Part shown: piece after piece, positions 8,643-17,361 of the stretch | Numbering within the stretch: the stretch's first letter is position 1 | Layout of the letters: each line of letters begins with the position of its first letter | Source of the DNA: Actinomadura montaniterrae | GTDB lineage: Bacteria; Actinomycetota; Actinomycetes; Streptosporangiales; Streptosporangiaceae | Assembly: GCF_008923365.1 (NCBI RefSeq) | Contig: NZ_WBMR01000002.1 | Span: forward strand, 1-59,948 | Length of the DNA stretch: 59,948 nt | Reading direction: 5' to 3' | Made by a program: the position numbers and the translations under genes | Notes under the pieces: generated by a model | Databases searched by the model: none | Seen by the model: only the letters and a program-made list of their open reading frames with translations | Told to the model about the DNA's origin: nothing

Positions 8643-9488
8643 TCAGGCGGGGACGAACCGCTGGCGCAGCTCGCCGATGCCCTCGATGTGGCTGACCAGC
8701 TCGTCGCCCGGGGCGAGCCAGCGCTGCGGGTCGCGGCCGAGGCCGACGCCCGCCGGGGTGCCGGTGAAGACCAGGTCGCCGGGCAGCAGCGGCAGCACCG
8801 CCGACAGCCGCGCGACCAGCAGCGGGACCGAGAAGATCAGCTCGCTGGTGCGGCCCTTCTGCACCTCCTCGCCGTTGATCGCCGACGTCAGCTCCAGGTC
8901 GTCGGGATCGTCGAACTCGTCGGGCGTGACGACCCACGGCCCGGTCGGCGCGAAGCCGGGGAACGACTTGCCCAGGCTGAACTGCGGGGCCGGCCCGGCG
9001 AGCTGCGTGACGCGCTCGGAGACGTCCTGGCCGGCCATGAGACCGGCCACGTGGTCCCAGGCGTCGGCCTCGGCGACGTCGCGCGAGTGCCGCCCGATCA
9101 CGGCGACCAGCTCGACCTCCCAGTCGGTGTGGCCGCCCGGCGGCAGCGTCACCTCGGTGACCGGGCCGGTGATGCTCGTGACGAACTTGGTGAACACCGG
9201 CGGCAGCCCCTCGGGCGCGTCGAAGCCCGACTCGGCGGCGTGCTCGCGGTAGTTCAGCCCGATCGCGAAGACCTGCCGCGGCGCCGGCACGGGCGCGTCC
9301 AGCTCGGACGGCTCGACGGGGACGCCGTCCGGCAGCGCGGCCGACACCGCCCAGTCCCGGAAGCCCTCCCAGTCGGCGTAGACGGCCTGCGGATCGGCCC
9401 CGAACCTGCCGCCGCTCGCCTGCTCGACGTCCACCGCCCGGCCGTCGCGCACGATGACCAGCCGCCCGCCGAGGTTCCCGATCCGCAT
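8643..9488 (-). CDS. Fumarylacetoacetate hydrolase family protein
   Basis: A 281-residue FAH-family protein. Glu124 and Glu126 (DWEVELV) and Asp155 (MAGQDVS), the divalent-metal ligands, are present, together with LPLLPGDLVFTGTPAGVG. It would hydrolyse a C-C bond in the ring-cleavage product, acting as an acylpyruvate or meta-cleavage product hydrolase in place of an MhpC-type alpha/beta hydrolase. ATG at 9488 has AGGGAG 5 nt upstream; the in-frame GTG at 9494 overlaps that site and is less likely. It is the first gene of the minus-strand operon, divergent from the GntR regulator, and its ribosome binding site abuts operator-like site 1. Confidence 0.85.
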   Translation of the reverse strand: MRIGNLGGRLVIVRDGRAVDVEQASGGRFGADPQAVYADWEGFRDWAVSAALPDGVPVEPSELDAPVPAPRQVFAIGLNYREHAAESGFDAPEGLPPVFTKFVTSITGPVTEVTLPPGGHTDWEVELVAVIGRHSRDVAEADAWDHVAGLMAGQDVSERVTQLAGPAPQFSLGKSFPGFAPTGPWVVTPDEFDDPDDLELTSAINGEEVQKGRTSELIFSVPLLVARLSAVLPLLPGDLVFTGTPAGVGLGRDPQRWLAPGDELVSHIEGIGELRQRFVPA

Positions 9489-9497
9489 CCGCACTCC

Positions 9498-9518
9498 CTA
9501 ATTCAGCATGATGATTAG
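9498..9518. promoter_or_regulatory. Operator-like site 1 for the GntR regulator
   Basis: A 21-bp element with CTAAT/ATTAG end arms and a central GCATGATG, next to the ribosome binding site of the FAH gene. Read in reverse, site 2 (9565-9586) aligns with it: AATTC near one end, CATG in the centre, ATTAG at the other end. Two related sites in one divergent promoter region suit a dimeric GntR/FCD repressor. Binding is inferred. Confidence 0.5.
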
Positions 9519-9564
9519 GGCGATAATGCATGCAGGTCTCGTCGGGCGTCAAGGGATCGGCCTG

Positions 9565-9586
9565 CTAATGTGCATGACGAATTCAG
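9565..9586. promoter_or_regulatory. Operator-like site 2 for the GntR regulator
   Basis: A 22-bp element beginning CTAATGTGCATGA and ending GAATTCAG, directly upstream of the GntR ribosome binding site (GGAGGA at 9591). It is the inverted counterpart of site 1, which suggests autoregulation and coupled control of the catabolic operon. Confidence 0.45.
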
Positions 9587-9600
9587 CAGAGGAGGACCGG

Positions 9601-10302
9601 GTGCCCGTACACGCCGACGGGACGGCCGGCACCGGCCGCGCCGAGCAGGCCGCCGACCGCATCGCCGAACTGGCCCGCGCCGCCGAGCCGGGCGCGCGCC
9701 TCGGCACCAAGGGCGAGCTGCGGGCGCTGTGCGGGGTCTCCGTCTCCACCTTCAACGAGGCGCTCCGCCTGCTGCAGGCCCGCGGGCTGGTCGCGGTCCG
9801 CCCCGGCCCCGGCGGCGGGCTGTTCGCCGCCGAGCAGTCCCCCATGGTCCGGCTCGGCAACTCCATGCTGGCGCTCGACGCCGAGCAGACCTCCGTCGCC
9901 GAGGCCATCCGGATCCGCGACGCCCTCGACCCGCTGCTGATCGAGGACGCGCTGTGGCACGCGTCGCGCGCCGACATCGGCGAGATGCGCGAGATCCTGG
10001 ACGACATGGGCGCCGCCGCCGCCGGCGAGGACGCCACCGCCTTCGTGCACGCGAACTGGCGGCTGCACGCCCGGATCGCCGCGGTCAGCCCGCACGTCCT
10101 GCTGCGCTCGCTGTACGCCAGCCTGCTGGACCTCATCGAGGCCCACACGCGGTCCGTCCAGCCCGACGGCGAGCGTCCCCTCACCCCGTACCTGAAGGAA
10201 CGGCACGAACTGCACGCCGCCCTGGTCGACGCCATCGCCGCGCACGACCGCGAGGCCGCCATGCGGATCATCCACGACCACAGGACCACCGGCTCCCTCT
10301 AG
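9601..10302 (+). CDS. GntR/FCD family transcriptional regulator
   Basis: A 233-residue regulator. The N-terminal winged helix (about 5-75) contains LGTKGELRALCGVSVSTFNEALRLLQARGLVAVRPGPGGG... in the order typical of GntR proteins. The C-terminal all-helical FCD domain follows (about 90-225), with the metal/effector residues seen as RDALDPLL, HANWRLHARIA and ERHELHAALVDAI. GTG at 9601 is preferred because GGAGGA ends 4 nt before it; in-frame ATGs upstream would place operator site 2 inside the gene. It lies divergent from the aromatic operon, and FCD regulators often respond to the pathway acid. Confidence 0.85.
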   Translation: MPVHADGTAGTGRAEQAADRIAELARAAEPGARLGTKGELRALCGVSVSTFNEALRLLQARGLVAVRPGPGGGLFAAEQSPMVRLGNSMLALDAEQTSVAEAIRIRDALDPLLIEDALWHASRADIGEMREILDDMGAAAAGEDATAFVHANWRLHARIAAVSPHVLLRSLYASLLDLIEAHTRSVQPDGERPLTPYLKERHELHAALVDAIAAHDREAAMRIIHDHRTTGSL

Positions 10303-10326
10303 CCGGCGCGGCCCCGTCCGCGCCTG

Positions 10327-10367
10327 CCGGCCCCACGGCGTTGCGAGCCTCCTCGCCGCGGGGCCGG
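10327..10367. terminator. GC-rich hairpin downstream of the GntR gene
   Basis: An 8-bp arm CCGGCCCC (10327-10334) pairs with GGGGCCGG (10360-10367), continued inside by GGCG/CGCC after a 2-nt mismatch, with a 13-nt loop. There is no T tract. It lies 24 nt after the GntR stop. The rest of 10303-10539 shows no gene. Confidence 0.4.
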
Positions 10368-10539
10368 GCATCCCGAGATCGACCACTGCCGCGCCTCTCG
10401 TCGCGCACTTTCGCGCAGCCTACACAGTCCCGCATTGCGTTACCAGCGTCCCGAATATCAGGACTAGGCGAGGCGGGTGCTCAACAGGCCCAACGGCACG
10501 CGGTGAGGCGGGCGACGCCCGGTCGGGTCGGGTCCGGGA

Positions 10540-11403
10540 TCAGCCTTCGATGAAGATCAGGTCGGTGATGGGTTTGGTGAGCCGGACGGTGTCGCCGGTG
10601 ACCTCGATGACGGTGTCGAACCCGGTCGCGTGGGCGTCGGAGATCACGTACAGCCGGTCGTTCAGGGTGGCCATGTACGCCTTGAAGCCGGCGAGCGAGG
10701 GGTCGCCCGGGGCGAGGGCGTAGTACTCGGCGAGACGGCGGAACAGCTTGGGCATGATGACCAGCCGCTCGGACAGGTCCTGCTGGGCCTGGATGCTCGC
10801 ACCGCCGGTCGTGGCGTCGGAGCCCCAGATCCCCGTCTTGGCGGAGCGGGCGGCGTCGGCGGCCTCGGTCAGCGTCGCGCGCAGGTCGGGATAGAGCTTG
10901 CTGTAGAAGGTGGGATAGACCAGGCCGTCCGCCAGCAGCCGGTGGTTCACGCTGGTCTTCAGCAGCGCGGAGTCGGTGAACACCGGCTGCAGGTCGGGAC
11001 GGTCGGTGTCGCCGGCGAAGGCGAACGCGACGGGGCGGCCGTACTTGTCGCCGAACCGGGTCAGGACGTACCCGGGCGTGGCGTCCGGGGTCGCGCCGGT
11101 GACGACCTCACCGTCGCGCACCACGTCGCTGAACCCGATCAGCTCCAGCAGGCGGGCCCCGGCGGCGTGCGCGAACTCCAGCGGCTGGTGCATGGTGTGG
11201 CCGCCGTGCCCGGGCGGCGTGTAGTGGGTCTCCAGCGCGTCGATCGCGTCCAGCCGCAGCTGGGCCGCACCGCTCGCGCCCAGGCGCACGTTCAGGTGCA
11301 GCCGGGTGAACGCGTCCGGGGCGCTCGGGAAGAAGTGCACGGAGTCCCCGTCGGGCTGGCTGTGCACGATCCGGTACTGGCCCTTGATCAGATACAGCGA
11401 CAC
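10540..11403 (-). CDS. Staphylococcal-nuclease-fold (thermonuclease-like) protein
   Basis: A 287-residue protein. Its first 60 residues carry the SNase active-site order: DGDS at 18-21, then QLRLDAIDALETH with Arg50, Asp55 and Glu58, which match the nuclease Asp/Arg/Asp/Glu set. There is no secretion signal or membrane segment, so it should be cytoplasmic. The C-terminal 180 residues (GYVLTRFGDKYGRPVAFAFAG, then LYPDLRATLTEAADAARSAKTGIWG) include the KTGIW segment usual near the end of SNase domains, separated by an insertion. The start is GTG at 11403 with GAGGAG upstream. The SNase fold is likely but nuclease activity is not proven. It stands alone. Confidence 0.65.
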   Translation of the reverse strand: MSLYLIKGQYRIVHSQPDGDSVHFFPSAPDAFTRLHLNVRLGASGAAQLRLDAIDALETHYTPPGHGGHTMHQPLEFAHAAGARLLELIGFSDVVRDGEVVTGATPDATPGYVLTRFGDKYGRPVAFAFAGDTDRPDLQPVFTDSALLKTSVNHRLLADGLVYPTFYSKLYPDLRATLTEAADAARSAKTGIWGSDATTGGASIQAQQDLSERLVIMPKLFRRLAEYYALAPGDPSLAGFKAYMATLNDRLYVISDAHATGFDTVIEVTGDTVRLTKPITDLIFIEG

Positions 11404-11544
11404 CGCGCTCTCCTCACGGCCGACGACCTCGCACCACGAGTCAAGCAGTGATCGGACGGCTACGCACCGGCCCTAGCCGGTGTCGGCCACAAAATCGACC
11501 GCGCATTCTCCGCTTATCGCATTTGGCGCCATTTCAGGGTCTTT

Positions 11545-12042
11545 TCAGGCCCGCTGGCGTTCGGCCCGCTCGCGGACCAGCTCCTCGACCGCGGAGGGCA
11601 GGGTGGTCTCGAAGTCGATGAGCTTCACCCACGTCGGGGTGATGACGATCCGGACCATGCCGTCGTAGAGCGAGCGGACCTCGGCCTCCCACTCGACGCG
11701 CTGCTCGGGCGTCATCTCGTAGCTGCCGTTCATCTGGAGGAACTCCTCCGGGATGCCGTCGACGACGTCGAGCTCGGCGCGTCCCCGGATGAGCAGGATC
11801 TTCGGCGGGTGCACCTCGGTGTCGATCGTCAGCGCGACCTCGGGGCGCTCACGCAGGGAGCGCAGCTTCGGGGCGTTCTTGGTGGTGCACAGGACGATCT
11901 CCGAGCCGTTCCAGGTGAACGAGATCGGGACGTTGCGGGGCGTGCCGTCGCCGGCGACGTAGGCGAGGCGGGTCAGGTCGCGGGCCAGCAGCTCCTGGCT
12001 GATCGGGCGGTTGAGGATCTCGGTGATCTCGTGCTGTTCCAT
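11545..12042 (-). CDS. Pyridoxamine-5'-phosphate-oxidase-fold protein, F420/flavin type
   Basis: A 165-residue split-barrel protein of the PPOX class that is common in actinobacteria and often binds F420 or FMN. Visible elements are LAYVAGDGTPRNVPISFTWNGSEIVLCTTKNAPKLRSLRERPEVALTID in the usual order, then VLIRGRAEL-like strands. AGGAG lies 5 nt before the ATG. The C-terminal part has VRIVITPTWVKLIDFET. It probably reduces a small molecule or acts in redox defence. The neighbours give no pathway, and 11404-11544 holds no gene. Confidence 0.75.
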   Translation of the reverse strand: MEQHEITEILNRPISQELLARDLTRLAYVAGDGTPRNVPISFTWNGSEIVLCTTKNAPKLRSLRERPEVALTIDTEVHPPKILLIRGRAELDVVDGIPEEFLQMNGSYEMTPEQRVEWEAEVRSLYDGMVRIVITPTWVKLIDFETTLPSAVEELVRERAERQRA

Positions 12043-12136
12043 GGTCGTCGCTCCTGTCTCGGCGTCCGCGAGCGGGCCGTTCTCGGCTACTCGTACCCCT
12101 GGGACGGAGCCGGTCGCGGGTTCTCGACATCCGCGG

Positions 12137-12775
12137 CTACAGGATTTCTCGATCCGTTTCCGGGGCGGACGCGCGGCCGGGCGGCACCGCTTCCATCGCG
12201 TCCATCAGTTCCTCGACGCGCCCGTCGAGGACCTCGTACATGCGCCGGCGGAACCTTATGTCGCCCAGGTTCTCGCGCTGGCCGGACAACCGCATCAAGT
12301 CGTCTTGCACATCCATCGATGCCTCGTTGCCGTACACCACGGCCAGAACCGTATAGCCCGCAGCCAGGTACGATTCGCCGCTCTTCTCGTATTGGCGGCC
12401 CAGTTTCCGGTACGCCTTCGCGACGGCGGTGTTGTCGCCGGGCCGTCCGTACCGGTTGGGGCCGAGGGTGCCGGGCAGGCAATAGAAGATCATCAGAACG
12501 AGACCGCCGTACGGCACGAACGCCATGAGGAGCCAGAGCGCGCTGCGGTCGCTGTCGTGGAGCCTGCGCGCCGCCGCGCCCAGCGTCGGCAAGGCGAAGA
12601 GCAGCGGCCAGGCCGCCATTATCGCCCAGAAATGGGAGACGGCACCGATGAAGACGCAGAGCATCGAGAACATGGCGGAGGCCAGGACGAGGAACCAGAA
12701 CTCGGAACGCGAGGCCCTTCCCGACCACACAAAGGCCCGGCGGAACCCGCGCTTGACCGCCATGTCCATGTTCAT
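12137..12775 (-). CDS. DUF805 membrane protein with C-terminal cytoplasmic extension
   Basis: A 212-residue protein. Residues 1-115 carry the DUF805 pattern: W-SGRASRSEFW, three or four membrane helices, ARRLHDSDRSALWLL and PGTLGPNRYG. DUF805 proteins are usually about 110-130 residues; this one adds about 90 residues rich in charge and helical heptads (YRKLGRQYEKSGESYLAAGYTVLAVVYGNEAS...), possibly a TPR-like or coiled helical module. The first of three clustered ATGs (12775) has GGAGG 8 nt upstream. Function unknown. Confidence 0.75.
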   Translation of the reverse strand: MNMDMAVKRGFRRAFVWSGRASRSEFWFLVLASAMFSMLCVFIGAVSHFWAIMAAWPLLFALPTLGAAARRLHDSDRSALWLLMAFVPYGGLVLMIFYCLPGTLGPNRYGRPGDNTAVAKAYRKLGRQYEKSGESYLAAGYTVLAVVYGNEASMDVQDDLMRLSGQRENLGDIRFRRRMYEVLDGRVEELMDAMEAVPPGRASAPETDREIL

Positions 12776-12822
12776 TGCTTTGTCCTCCGCCGCTCAAGGT
12801 GGAGGCATCGTAGGTTCGCTCC

Positions 12823-12840
12823 GCCGGGACCGGTCCCGGC
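12823..12840. other. 18-bp perfect palindrome upstream of the DUF805 gene
   Basis: GCCGGGACCGGTCCCGGC is a perfect inverted repeat without a spacer, 48 bp upstream of the DUF805 start. It could be an operator or part of a hairpin ending the lectin transcript (stop at 12962), which is read from the same strand. Confidence 0.4.
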
Positions 12841-12961
12841 CCCGGTCTTGCGGGCCACCCCTTCCGTCGGCCGGGGTGACCGTGGAGCCCGCCCGGAGCG
12901 GCTGCTGGTCGTGGTGGGCCTGGCCGGGCACCGCGGCCGCGCCGGCGCTCAGCGGGCGGGT

Positions 12962-14047
12962 TCAGTTCGCGGGGTTCGACCGCACGGTGAGGTGCCGGAT
13001 GAGCTGCACGTCGGTGAGCGGTCCCGTGGACGCGGCGAAGCCGAGCCTGACGGTGTCCGGGACCGGATCGGGCGCGCGGAATCGCAGCACCCGCTGGAAG
13101 CCGCGCCCGTCCTGGAAGTCGATGTCGACCGTCGCCATCGGCTCCGGCGGGGACGTCACGGCGACACGGACGGTCCTTTTCGCCGGTTCCAGCAATTCTT
13201 CGGCCCGTTGGGGCGACGCTCCGGAAGGCATTCTCTCCAGATCGCCGTGAAGCCGGCCGGGAAGCGTCGACGGCCAAAGGCCTGCGTTCGTCGCGTTCCC
13301 TGCCGTGGCGGCGAGCAGGCAGTAGCCGTCGTTCCCGTCGCCCGGACCGCGGACGCTCACGATATTCGGGCCGGGAGCGGGTCTCCGGAACTCCGTTCCG
13401 GCCGGAGAGCGCCGCTCGCAGCCGTTTCCGCGCCTTTCCCCGTCGCCGAAGTAATCTCCCAGCACGTCGAGCCCGATACCGAGATATCCGCCGCCGACCC
13501 CCGGGACGAACCGGCCGTCGGTGCTGCCGTCCGGCAGTTTCTGGGCGTAGCCGAGGCTTCCGCCGAACGCGCCGGGCGTGGTGAGCCGCGCGGCGCCGTC
13601 GGTAAGGAAGAACGAGATCCCGTCCGCGGGTGAACGCGTGGTGTTCCCGTACTGCCACTGCTCGAAGGTGACCTCCAGCCCGTCCCGGGCCGGGATCGGC
13701 GAGTCGAACAGCGCGGCGCCGGTCTCCTCGACGTGGGCGTCGGTGAGCTGCAGATACCCGTGCGTCGCGGCGTCGCCCGGGGGCACGGGGCCGGCCGGAT
13801 CCCGGCGGCACCCGCCCAGGGGATGGTTCGTCGCCTCCGCCGGGGCCGCGCCGCGTGGCGCTCCCGTCAGGCAGGCCGACCCGTACCCGACGAAACGCGG
13901 GTCGGCGCGGGCGCCGGTGAACGGCTCGCCCACCAGCACCTCCCCCGGCTCCCGGTGCGTCACCGAACCGGCCCCGGCCGAGGCGGCGGCCGTCGTGGCC
14001 GCGGCGGCCGCGATCGCCGCGGCGACGCGAAGCGTCCTGTTTCCCAT
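12962..14047 (-). CDS. Secreted L-type lectin-domain protein
   Basis: A 361-residue protein. ATG at 14047 is chosen because GGGGGAG lies 8 nt upstream and it opens a good signal peptide (MGNRTLRVAAAIAAAAATTA... to about residue 25). The central segment (about 95-170), YLQLTDAHVEETGAALFDSP, followed by DGLEVTFEQWQYGN, PADGISFFLTDG and GGSLGYAQK, matches legume/L-type lectin beta-sandwich proteins of actinobacteria. A second beta-rich part (about 255-361) contains TVDIDFQDGRGFQRVLRF. It is exported and may bind carbohydrate. Several Cys (CLTGAP, GGCRRD, GNGCERR, GYCLLA) may form disulfides. There is no operon partner. Confidence 0.7.
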   Translation of the reverse strand: MGNRTLRVAAAIAAAAATTAAASAGAGSVTHREPGEVLVGEPFTGARADPRFVGYGSACLTGAPRGAAPAEATNHPLGGCRRDPAGPVPPGDAATHGYLQLTDAHVEETGAALFDSPIPARDGLEVTFEQWQYGNTTRSPADGISFFLTDGAARLTTPGAFGGSLGYAQKLPDGSTDGRFVPGVGGGYLGIGLDVLGDYFGDGERRGNGCERRSPAGTEFRRPAPGPNIVSVRGPGDGNDGYCLLAATAGNATNAGLWPSTLPGRLHGDLERMPSGASPQRAEELLEPAKRTVRVAVTSPPEPMATVDIDFQDGRGFQRVLRFRAPDPVPDTVRLGFAASTGPLTDVQLIRHLTVRSNPAN

Positions 14048-14205
14048 ATCGCCGACTCCCCCGCGCGAGTTCTCGCCGCCGCTCACCACCGCCATATGAT
14101 CACGAATTCGCCCGGGACGCCGCATATTGCCTTACTTATGGAGATAGGCAAGGCCGATCATGACGATAACGCGTGTCATCCCATCGGATGGTCACATAGT
14201 CGCAT

Positions 14206-14715
14206 TCAGAGGTTGGAGGCGACCAGGCCCGCGAGGCAGACGGCGCCCAGCACCGAAGCCGCGCCCGCCGTCAGGTAGCGGACGAGCCGTCCCGGGACGC
14301 GGCCGGCGAGCAGATAGGTCAGCCCCAACGGCATGGGGACCAGGAAGAGCAGCCCCAGGGTGGGCAGGATCAGTGCGGACAGGCGGCCCTTGACGTCCGC
14401 GGGCCGGGCCCGCTCGCCGTCGGGCTGGAGCTGCGCGCGGAAGCTCTCGCCCTCGTCCGACTCGGGAGGCAGCCCCACGGTGCGGGCGGGCGTCCCCCGG
14501 TCGTCGGGGACGAAGCGTCCGCGGCACTCGGTCTCCGCGTCCTCGCCCGAGCCGTGCTCGACGCAGCTCTCCACCGTCGCCGTGCCGGGCTCACCGGTGA
14601 GGCCGAACGCCAGCCGGGCGTCCGAGAGGCCGAAGAGCAGGGGGAGGAGGGCGACGGCGAGCCAGGCCACGATCGTGACGAGGGCGCCGGCAGGGCTCGT
14701 TCTCCGCTGTGACAT
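14206..14715 (-). CDS. Small membrane protein, unknown function
   Basis: A 169-residue protein not assigned to a family. ATG at 14715 has GAAGGA 5 nt upstream. It has an N-terminal helix (about 11-33), a polar loop with two Cys (VESCVEHGSGEDAETECRG), and two C-terminal helices (about 113-135 and 142-167). The loop reads like a small extracytoplasmic domain with a disulfide (TATVESC...CRGRF), a layout seen in actinobacterial DUF3592-like proteins; that link is tentative. Confidence 0.65.
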   Translation of the reverse strand: MSQRRTSPAGALVTIVAWLAVALLPLLFGLSDARLAFGLTGEPGTATVESCVEHGSGEDAETECRGRFVPDDRGTPARTVGLPPESDEGESFRAQLQPDGERARPADVKGRLSALILPTLGLLFLVPMPLGLTYLLAGRVPGRLVRYLTAGAASVLGAVCLAGLVASNL

Positions 14716-14935
14716 GCGTGTCCTTCGTGCAAGGGGGAGCCCCGGCACTCGCTATGACGCACGCGGGAGCTATCTCGTTCGCACCCTGCCCTGCCCGTCT
14801 CCGTCCGGACGCCCGCCCGGCGCGTGGCACCCGGCATTCCCCGGGATGCCCCGGCCCGGTCATGTGTGCGATCTTCTAGGGGCCGGCCGCCGCGCACGCG
14901 GCGCTCCCAGGCCCGCGACACGGAAGGACGGCGAC

Positions 14936-15290
14936 GTGTCCGACTTCGATGACCTGGTGTCGGCCGAGCGGCGCAGGCTCGACGAGCAGGCCGCGGCGCG
15001 GGCGGCGGCCGAGGGCGCACGGCGGCACGGCGAACTGCCCGAATGGCAGCAGGTCGTCGCGCGCATCCGGGAATTGCTGGCGGCTTCGGCGCATCACCTC
15101 GAAGAAGCCGGTGTACCGGCCGTTCCCGTCCTGGAGACGGGGCCTCGAAACCGGGCGCATGGGCCCCTTCGGCAAGGACGAGAACGGCACTCCCCTGCTG
15201 CTTTCGGGCAACCCCGGCGCCGGCGAGCCGCTGGATTCCTTCCTCGCGAAGGAGGTCGCCCGGCTCATCGCCGGGAACGGCGCGCGCTGA
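14936..15290 (+). pseudogene. Frameshifted small gene, unknown function
   Basis: GTG at 14936 with GGAAGGACGG upstream opens VSDFDDLVSAERRRLDEQAA, a helical, charged protein with codon use like a real gene up to about 15140 (VPAVPVLETG). After that the coding look moves to the +1 frame, which reads RGLETGRMGPFGKDENG, then LDSFLAKEVARLIAGNGAR and stops at 15288-15290. A single-base indel near 15137-15150 would join the two into one protein of about 117 residues. It is either a real frameshift or a sequencing error in a G-rich run (GGAGACGGGG). Confidence 0.5.
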
Positions 15291-15311
15291 CGCCCGCGCC
15301 GTCCCGTCGCA

Positions 15312-15821
15312 TCAGGCTTCGGCGGTGCGCTTCGGCAGCCTCCAGCCGGGGCGGGGGAAGTGGCACGTGTAGCCGTTCGGGTACTTCTGCAGGTAGTCCT
15401 GGTGCTCGGGCTCGGCTTCCCAGAAGTCGCCGGCGGCGGTCACCTCGGTGACGACCTTGCCCGGCCACAGGCCGGAGGCGTCGACGTCGGCGATCGTGTC
15501 CTCGGCGACCTTCCGCTGCTCGTCCGAGGTGTAGAAGATCGCGGAGCGGTAGCTCGTGCCGATGTCGTTGCCCTGCCGGTTCAGGGTCGTGGGGTCGTGG
15601 ATCTGGAAGAAGAATTCGAGCAGCGCCCGGAAGTCGGTCTTGTCGGGGTCGTAGACGACCTCGATGGTCTCGGCGTGGGACCCGTGGTTGCGGTAGGTCG
15701 CGTTGGGCACGTCGCCGCCGCTGTAGCCGACCCGCGTGGAGACCACCCCGGGCTGCCGGCGGAACAGCTCTTCCATCCCCCAGAAACAGCCGCCGGCGAG
15801 CAGGGCCCTCTCGGTTGCCAT
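15312..15821 (-). CDS. msrA: Peptide methionine-S-oxide reductase MsrA
   Basis: A 169-residue MsrA, full length for the family. The catalytic Cys12 lies in GGCFWGMEE, with [22 protein letters not shown] and the usual [23 protein letters not shown]. It reduces methionine-S-sulfoxide in proteins with thioredoxin. A second Cys near the end (YTCHFP) could serve in recycling. It is a single gene in the cytosol for oxidative repair. Confidence 0.95.
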   Translation of the reverse strand: MATERALLAGGCFWGMEELFRRQPGVVSTRVGYSGGDVPNATYRNHGSHAETIEVVYDPDKTDFRALLEFFFQIHDPTTLNRQGNDIGTSYRSAIFYTSDEQRKVAEDTIADVDASGLWPGKVVTEVTAAGDFWEAEPEHQDYLQKYPNGYTCHFPRPGWRLPKRTAEA

Positions 15822-15903
15822 GTTCTCTCCCTCGTGTCCTCCGTCGATGGTTACAGCGGGCGCCGCCCCGGCGTTATTCCATGCCGGCGGAGGGGGCCGC
15901 CGC

Positions 15904-17247
15904 CTAGCCGGAGCGCACGGACGACGCGGTCGGCGGGGTGAAGCTGCAGGGCATGCGCTTGTAGCCGTTGATGAACCCGGACATGAGCCGGTCGGGCTCG
16001 CCGGCGGTGATGTCCGGCAGGCGGTCGAACAGCTCGCGGAACATGACGGTGATCTCCCGCCGGGCCAGGTTGGCGCCCAGGCAGAAGTGCGGGCCGGGTC
16101 CGCCGAACCCGACGTGCGGATTCGGCGACCGGGTGATGTCGAAGCGGTCGGGGTCGGTGAAGACCGTCTCGTCGCGGTTGGCGGACCAGTAGAACAGCGT
16201 CACCCGCTCGCCCTTGCGGTAGGTGTGGCCGTTCATCTCGTGGTCGCGGGTGAGGTTGCGGCGCATGAAGATGACGGGGCTGCTGTAGCGGACGATCTCC
16301 TCGACGGCCGCCGCGATGCGCCCGTCGAAGTCGGCCAGCAGCAGCTCCCGCTGCTCGGGGTGCTCGGTGAACAGCCGCAGCCCGTGCGCGATCGCGTTGC
16401 GGGTGGTCTCGTTCCCCGCCACGACCAGCAGCAGGAAGAACGCGGCGAACTCGCGCGGGCTCAGCCGCTCGCCGTCGACGTTGGCGTTCACCAGCGCCGA
16501 CGTCAGGTCCCCGGTGGGCGTCGCCCTGCGCTCGCGGCCGAGCTGGGCGGCCAGCCGGTGCAGCCGCCATCCCGCCGACGCCACCGTGCCCAGCATGCGG
16601 AGCGTCGGCAGCCGCCCCATCTTCGGGCCGCCACCGCCGTACTCCACGGTGGCGCCGACGTACTCGGGGTCGCTGTAGCCGACGATGATGTTCGTCAGCT
16701 CCACGACGCGCCGGTGATGGTGAGCGGGAATGCCCAGCATGTCGCAGATGACCTCGACCGGGAGCCGTGCCGCGGCCTGGGAGACGAAGTCGCCGCCGCC
16801 GGCCGCGATCAGCTCGTCCACGATCCGGGCGGCGCGCCGGGCGATGTCGTCCTCGGCCTTGGCGAGCATCTTGGGGCTGAACGCCCGGGAGACGATCCGG
16901 CGGATCTTGGCGTGCCGCGGGTCGTCCATGTCGATCATCGAGTTGAAGTACTTGTCCAGCCAGCGGGGCATGTCCGCGGGGCTGGTCGCGCTGGGCTCGC
17001 TGCTGAAGATCTCCGGATGGCGGCTGGCCTCGGTGACGTCGGCGTGCCGGACCAGCGCCCAGGACCCCGGGCTCTGCGGGAGGAACGGCAGCTTGGGCAG
17101 GGTCAGGAACACCGGTTCCGGCCGGGCGCGCAGCTCCGCGAACGCCCGTGCGCGCTCGTCCAGCGGCCGGGCCCAGAACCGCAGATCGCTCGGGTCGATG
17201 TCCGCCGGTGCCTGCTGTGGGGGGTTCTCCGTCGCCACCGGCCTCAC
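15904..17247 (-). CDS. Cytochrome P450, CYP124/125-like
   Basis: A 447-residue bacterial P450. The I-helix motif AGNETT is at 277-282, ExxR at 317-320 (EEIVR), and the heme-binding segment [16 protein letters not shown] with Cys389. The forms [21 protein letters not shown] and [13 protein letters not shown] recall the CYP124/125/142 group that oxidises lipids and sterols. The GTG at 17247 is 1 nt after a GGGAG site, so GTG at 17238 with 10-nt spacing may be the true start. It is divergent from a TetR gene and shares a palindrome with it; no ferredoxin partner is adjacent. Substrate unknown. Confidence 0.88.
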   Translation of the reverse strand: MRPVATENPPQQAPADIDPSDLRFWARPLDERARAFAELRARPEPVFLTLPKLPFLPQSPGSWALVRHADVTEASRHPEIFSSEPSATSPADMPRWLDKYFNSMIDMDDPRHAKIRRIVSRAFSPKMLAKAEDDIARRAARIVDELIAAGGGDFVSQAAARLPVEVICDMLGIPAHHHRRVVELTNIIVGYSDPEYVGATVEYGGGGPKMGRLPTLRMLGTVASAGWRLHRLAAQLGRERRATPTGDLTSALVNANVDGERLSPREFAAFFLLLVVAGNETTRNAIAHGLRLFTEHPEQRELLLADFDGRIAAAVEEIVRYSSPVIFMRRNLTRDHEMNGHTYRKGERVTLFYWSANRDETVFTDPDRFDITRSPNPHVGFGGPGPHFCLGANLARREITVMFRELFDRLPDITAGEPDRLMSGFINGYKRMPCSFTPPTASSVRSG

Positions 17248-17270
17248 GCTCCCGTCTCGCCGCGGCCATG

Positions 17271-17298
17271 ATTTCTGGTGAGGCAGTTCACCAGAAAT
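17271..17298. promoter_or_regulatory. TetR operator candidate between P450 and TetR genes
   Basis: A perfect inverted repeat with 11-bp arms, ATTTCTGGTGA (17271-17281) and TCACCAGAAAT (17288-17298), with a 6-bp spacer. It lies 24 bp from the P450 start and 64 bp from the TetR start. The length and symmetry fit a TetR dimer site. Confidence 0.7.
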
Positions 17299-17361
17299 AT
17301 TCGGTGTTCAGCGTCCCCAGATTCGCGGGCGGAGTCAAGGGATGCGGCACAATCGGGAACC

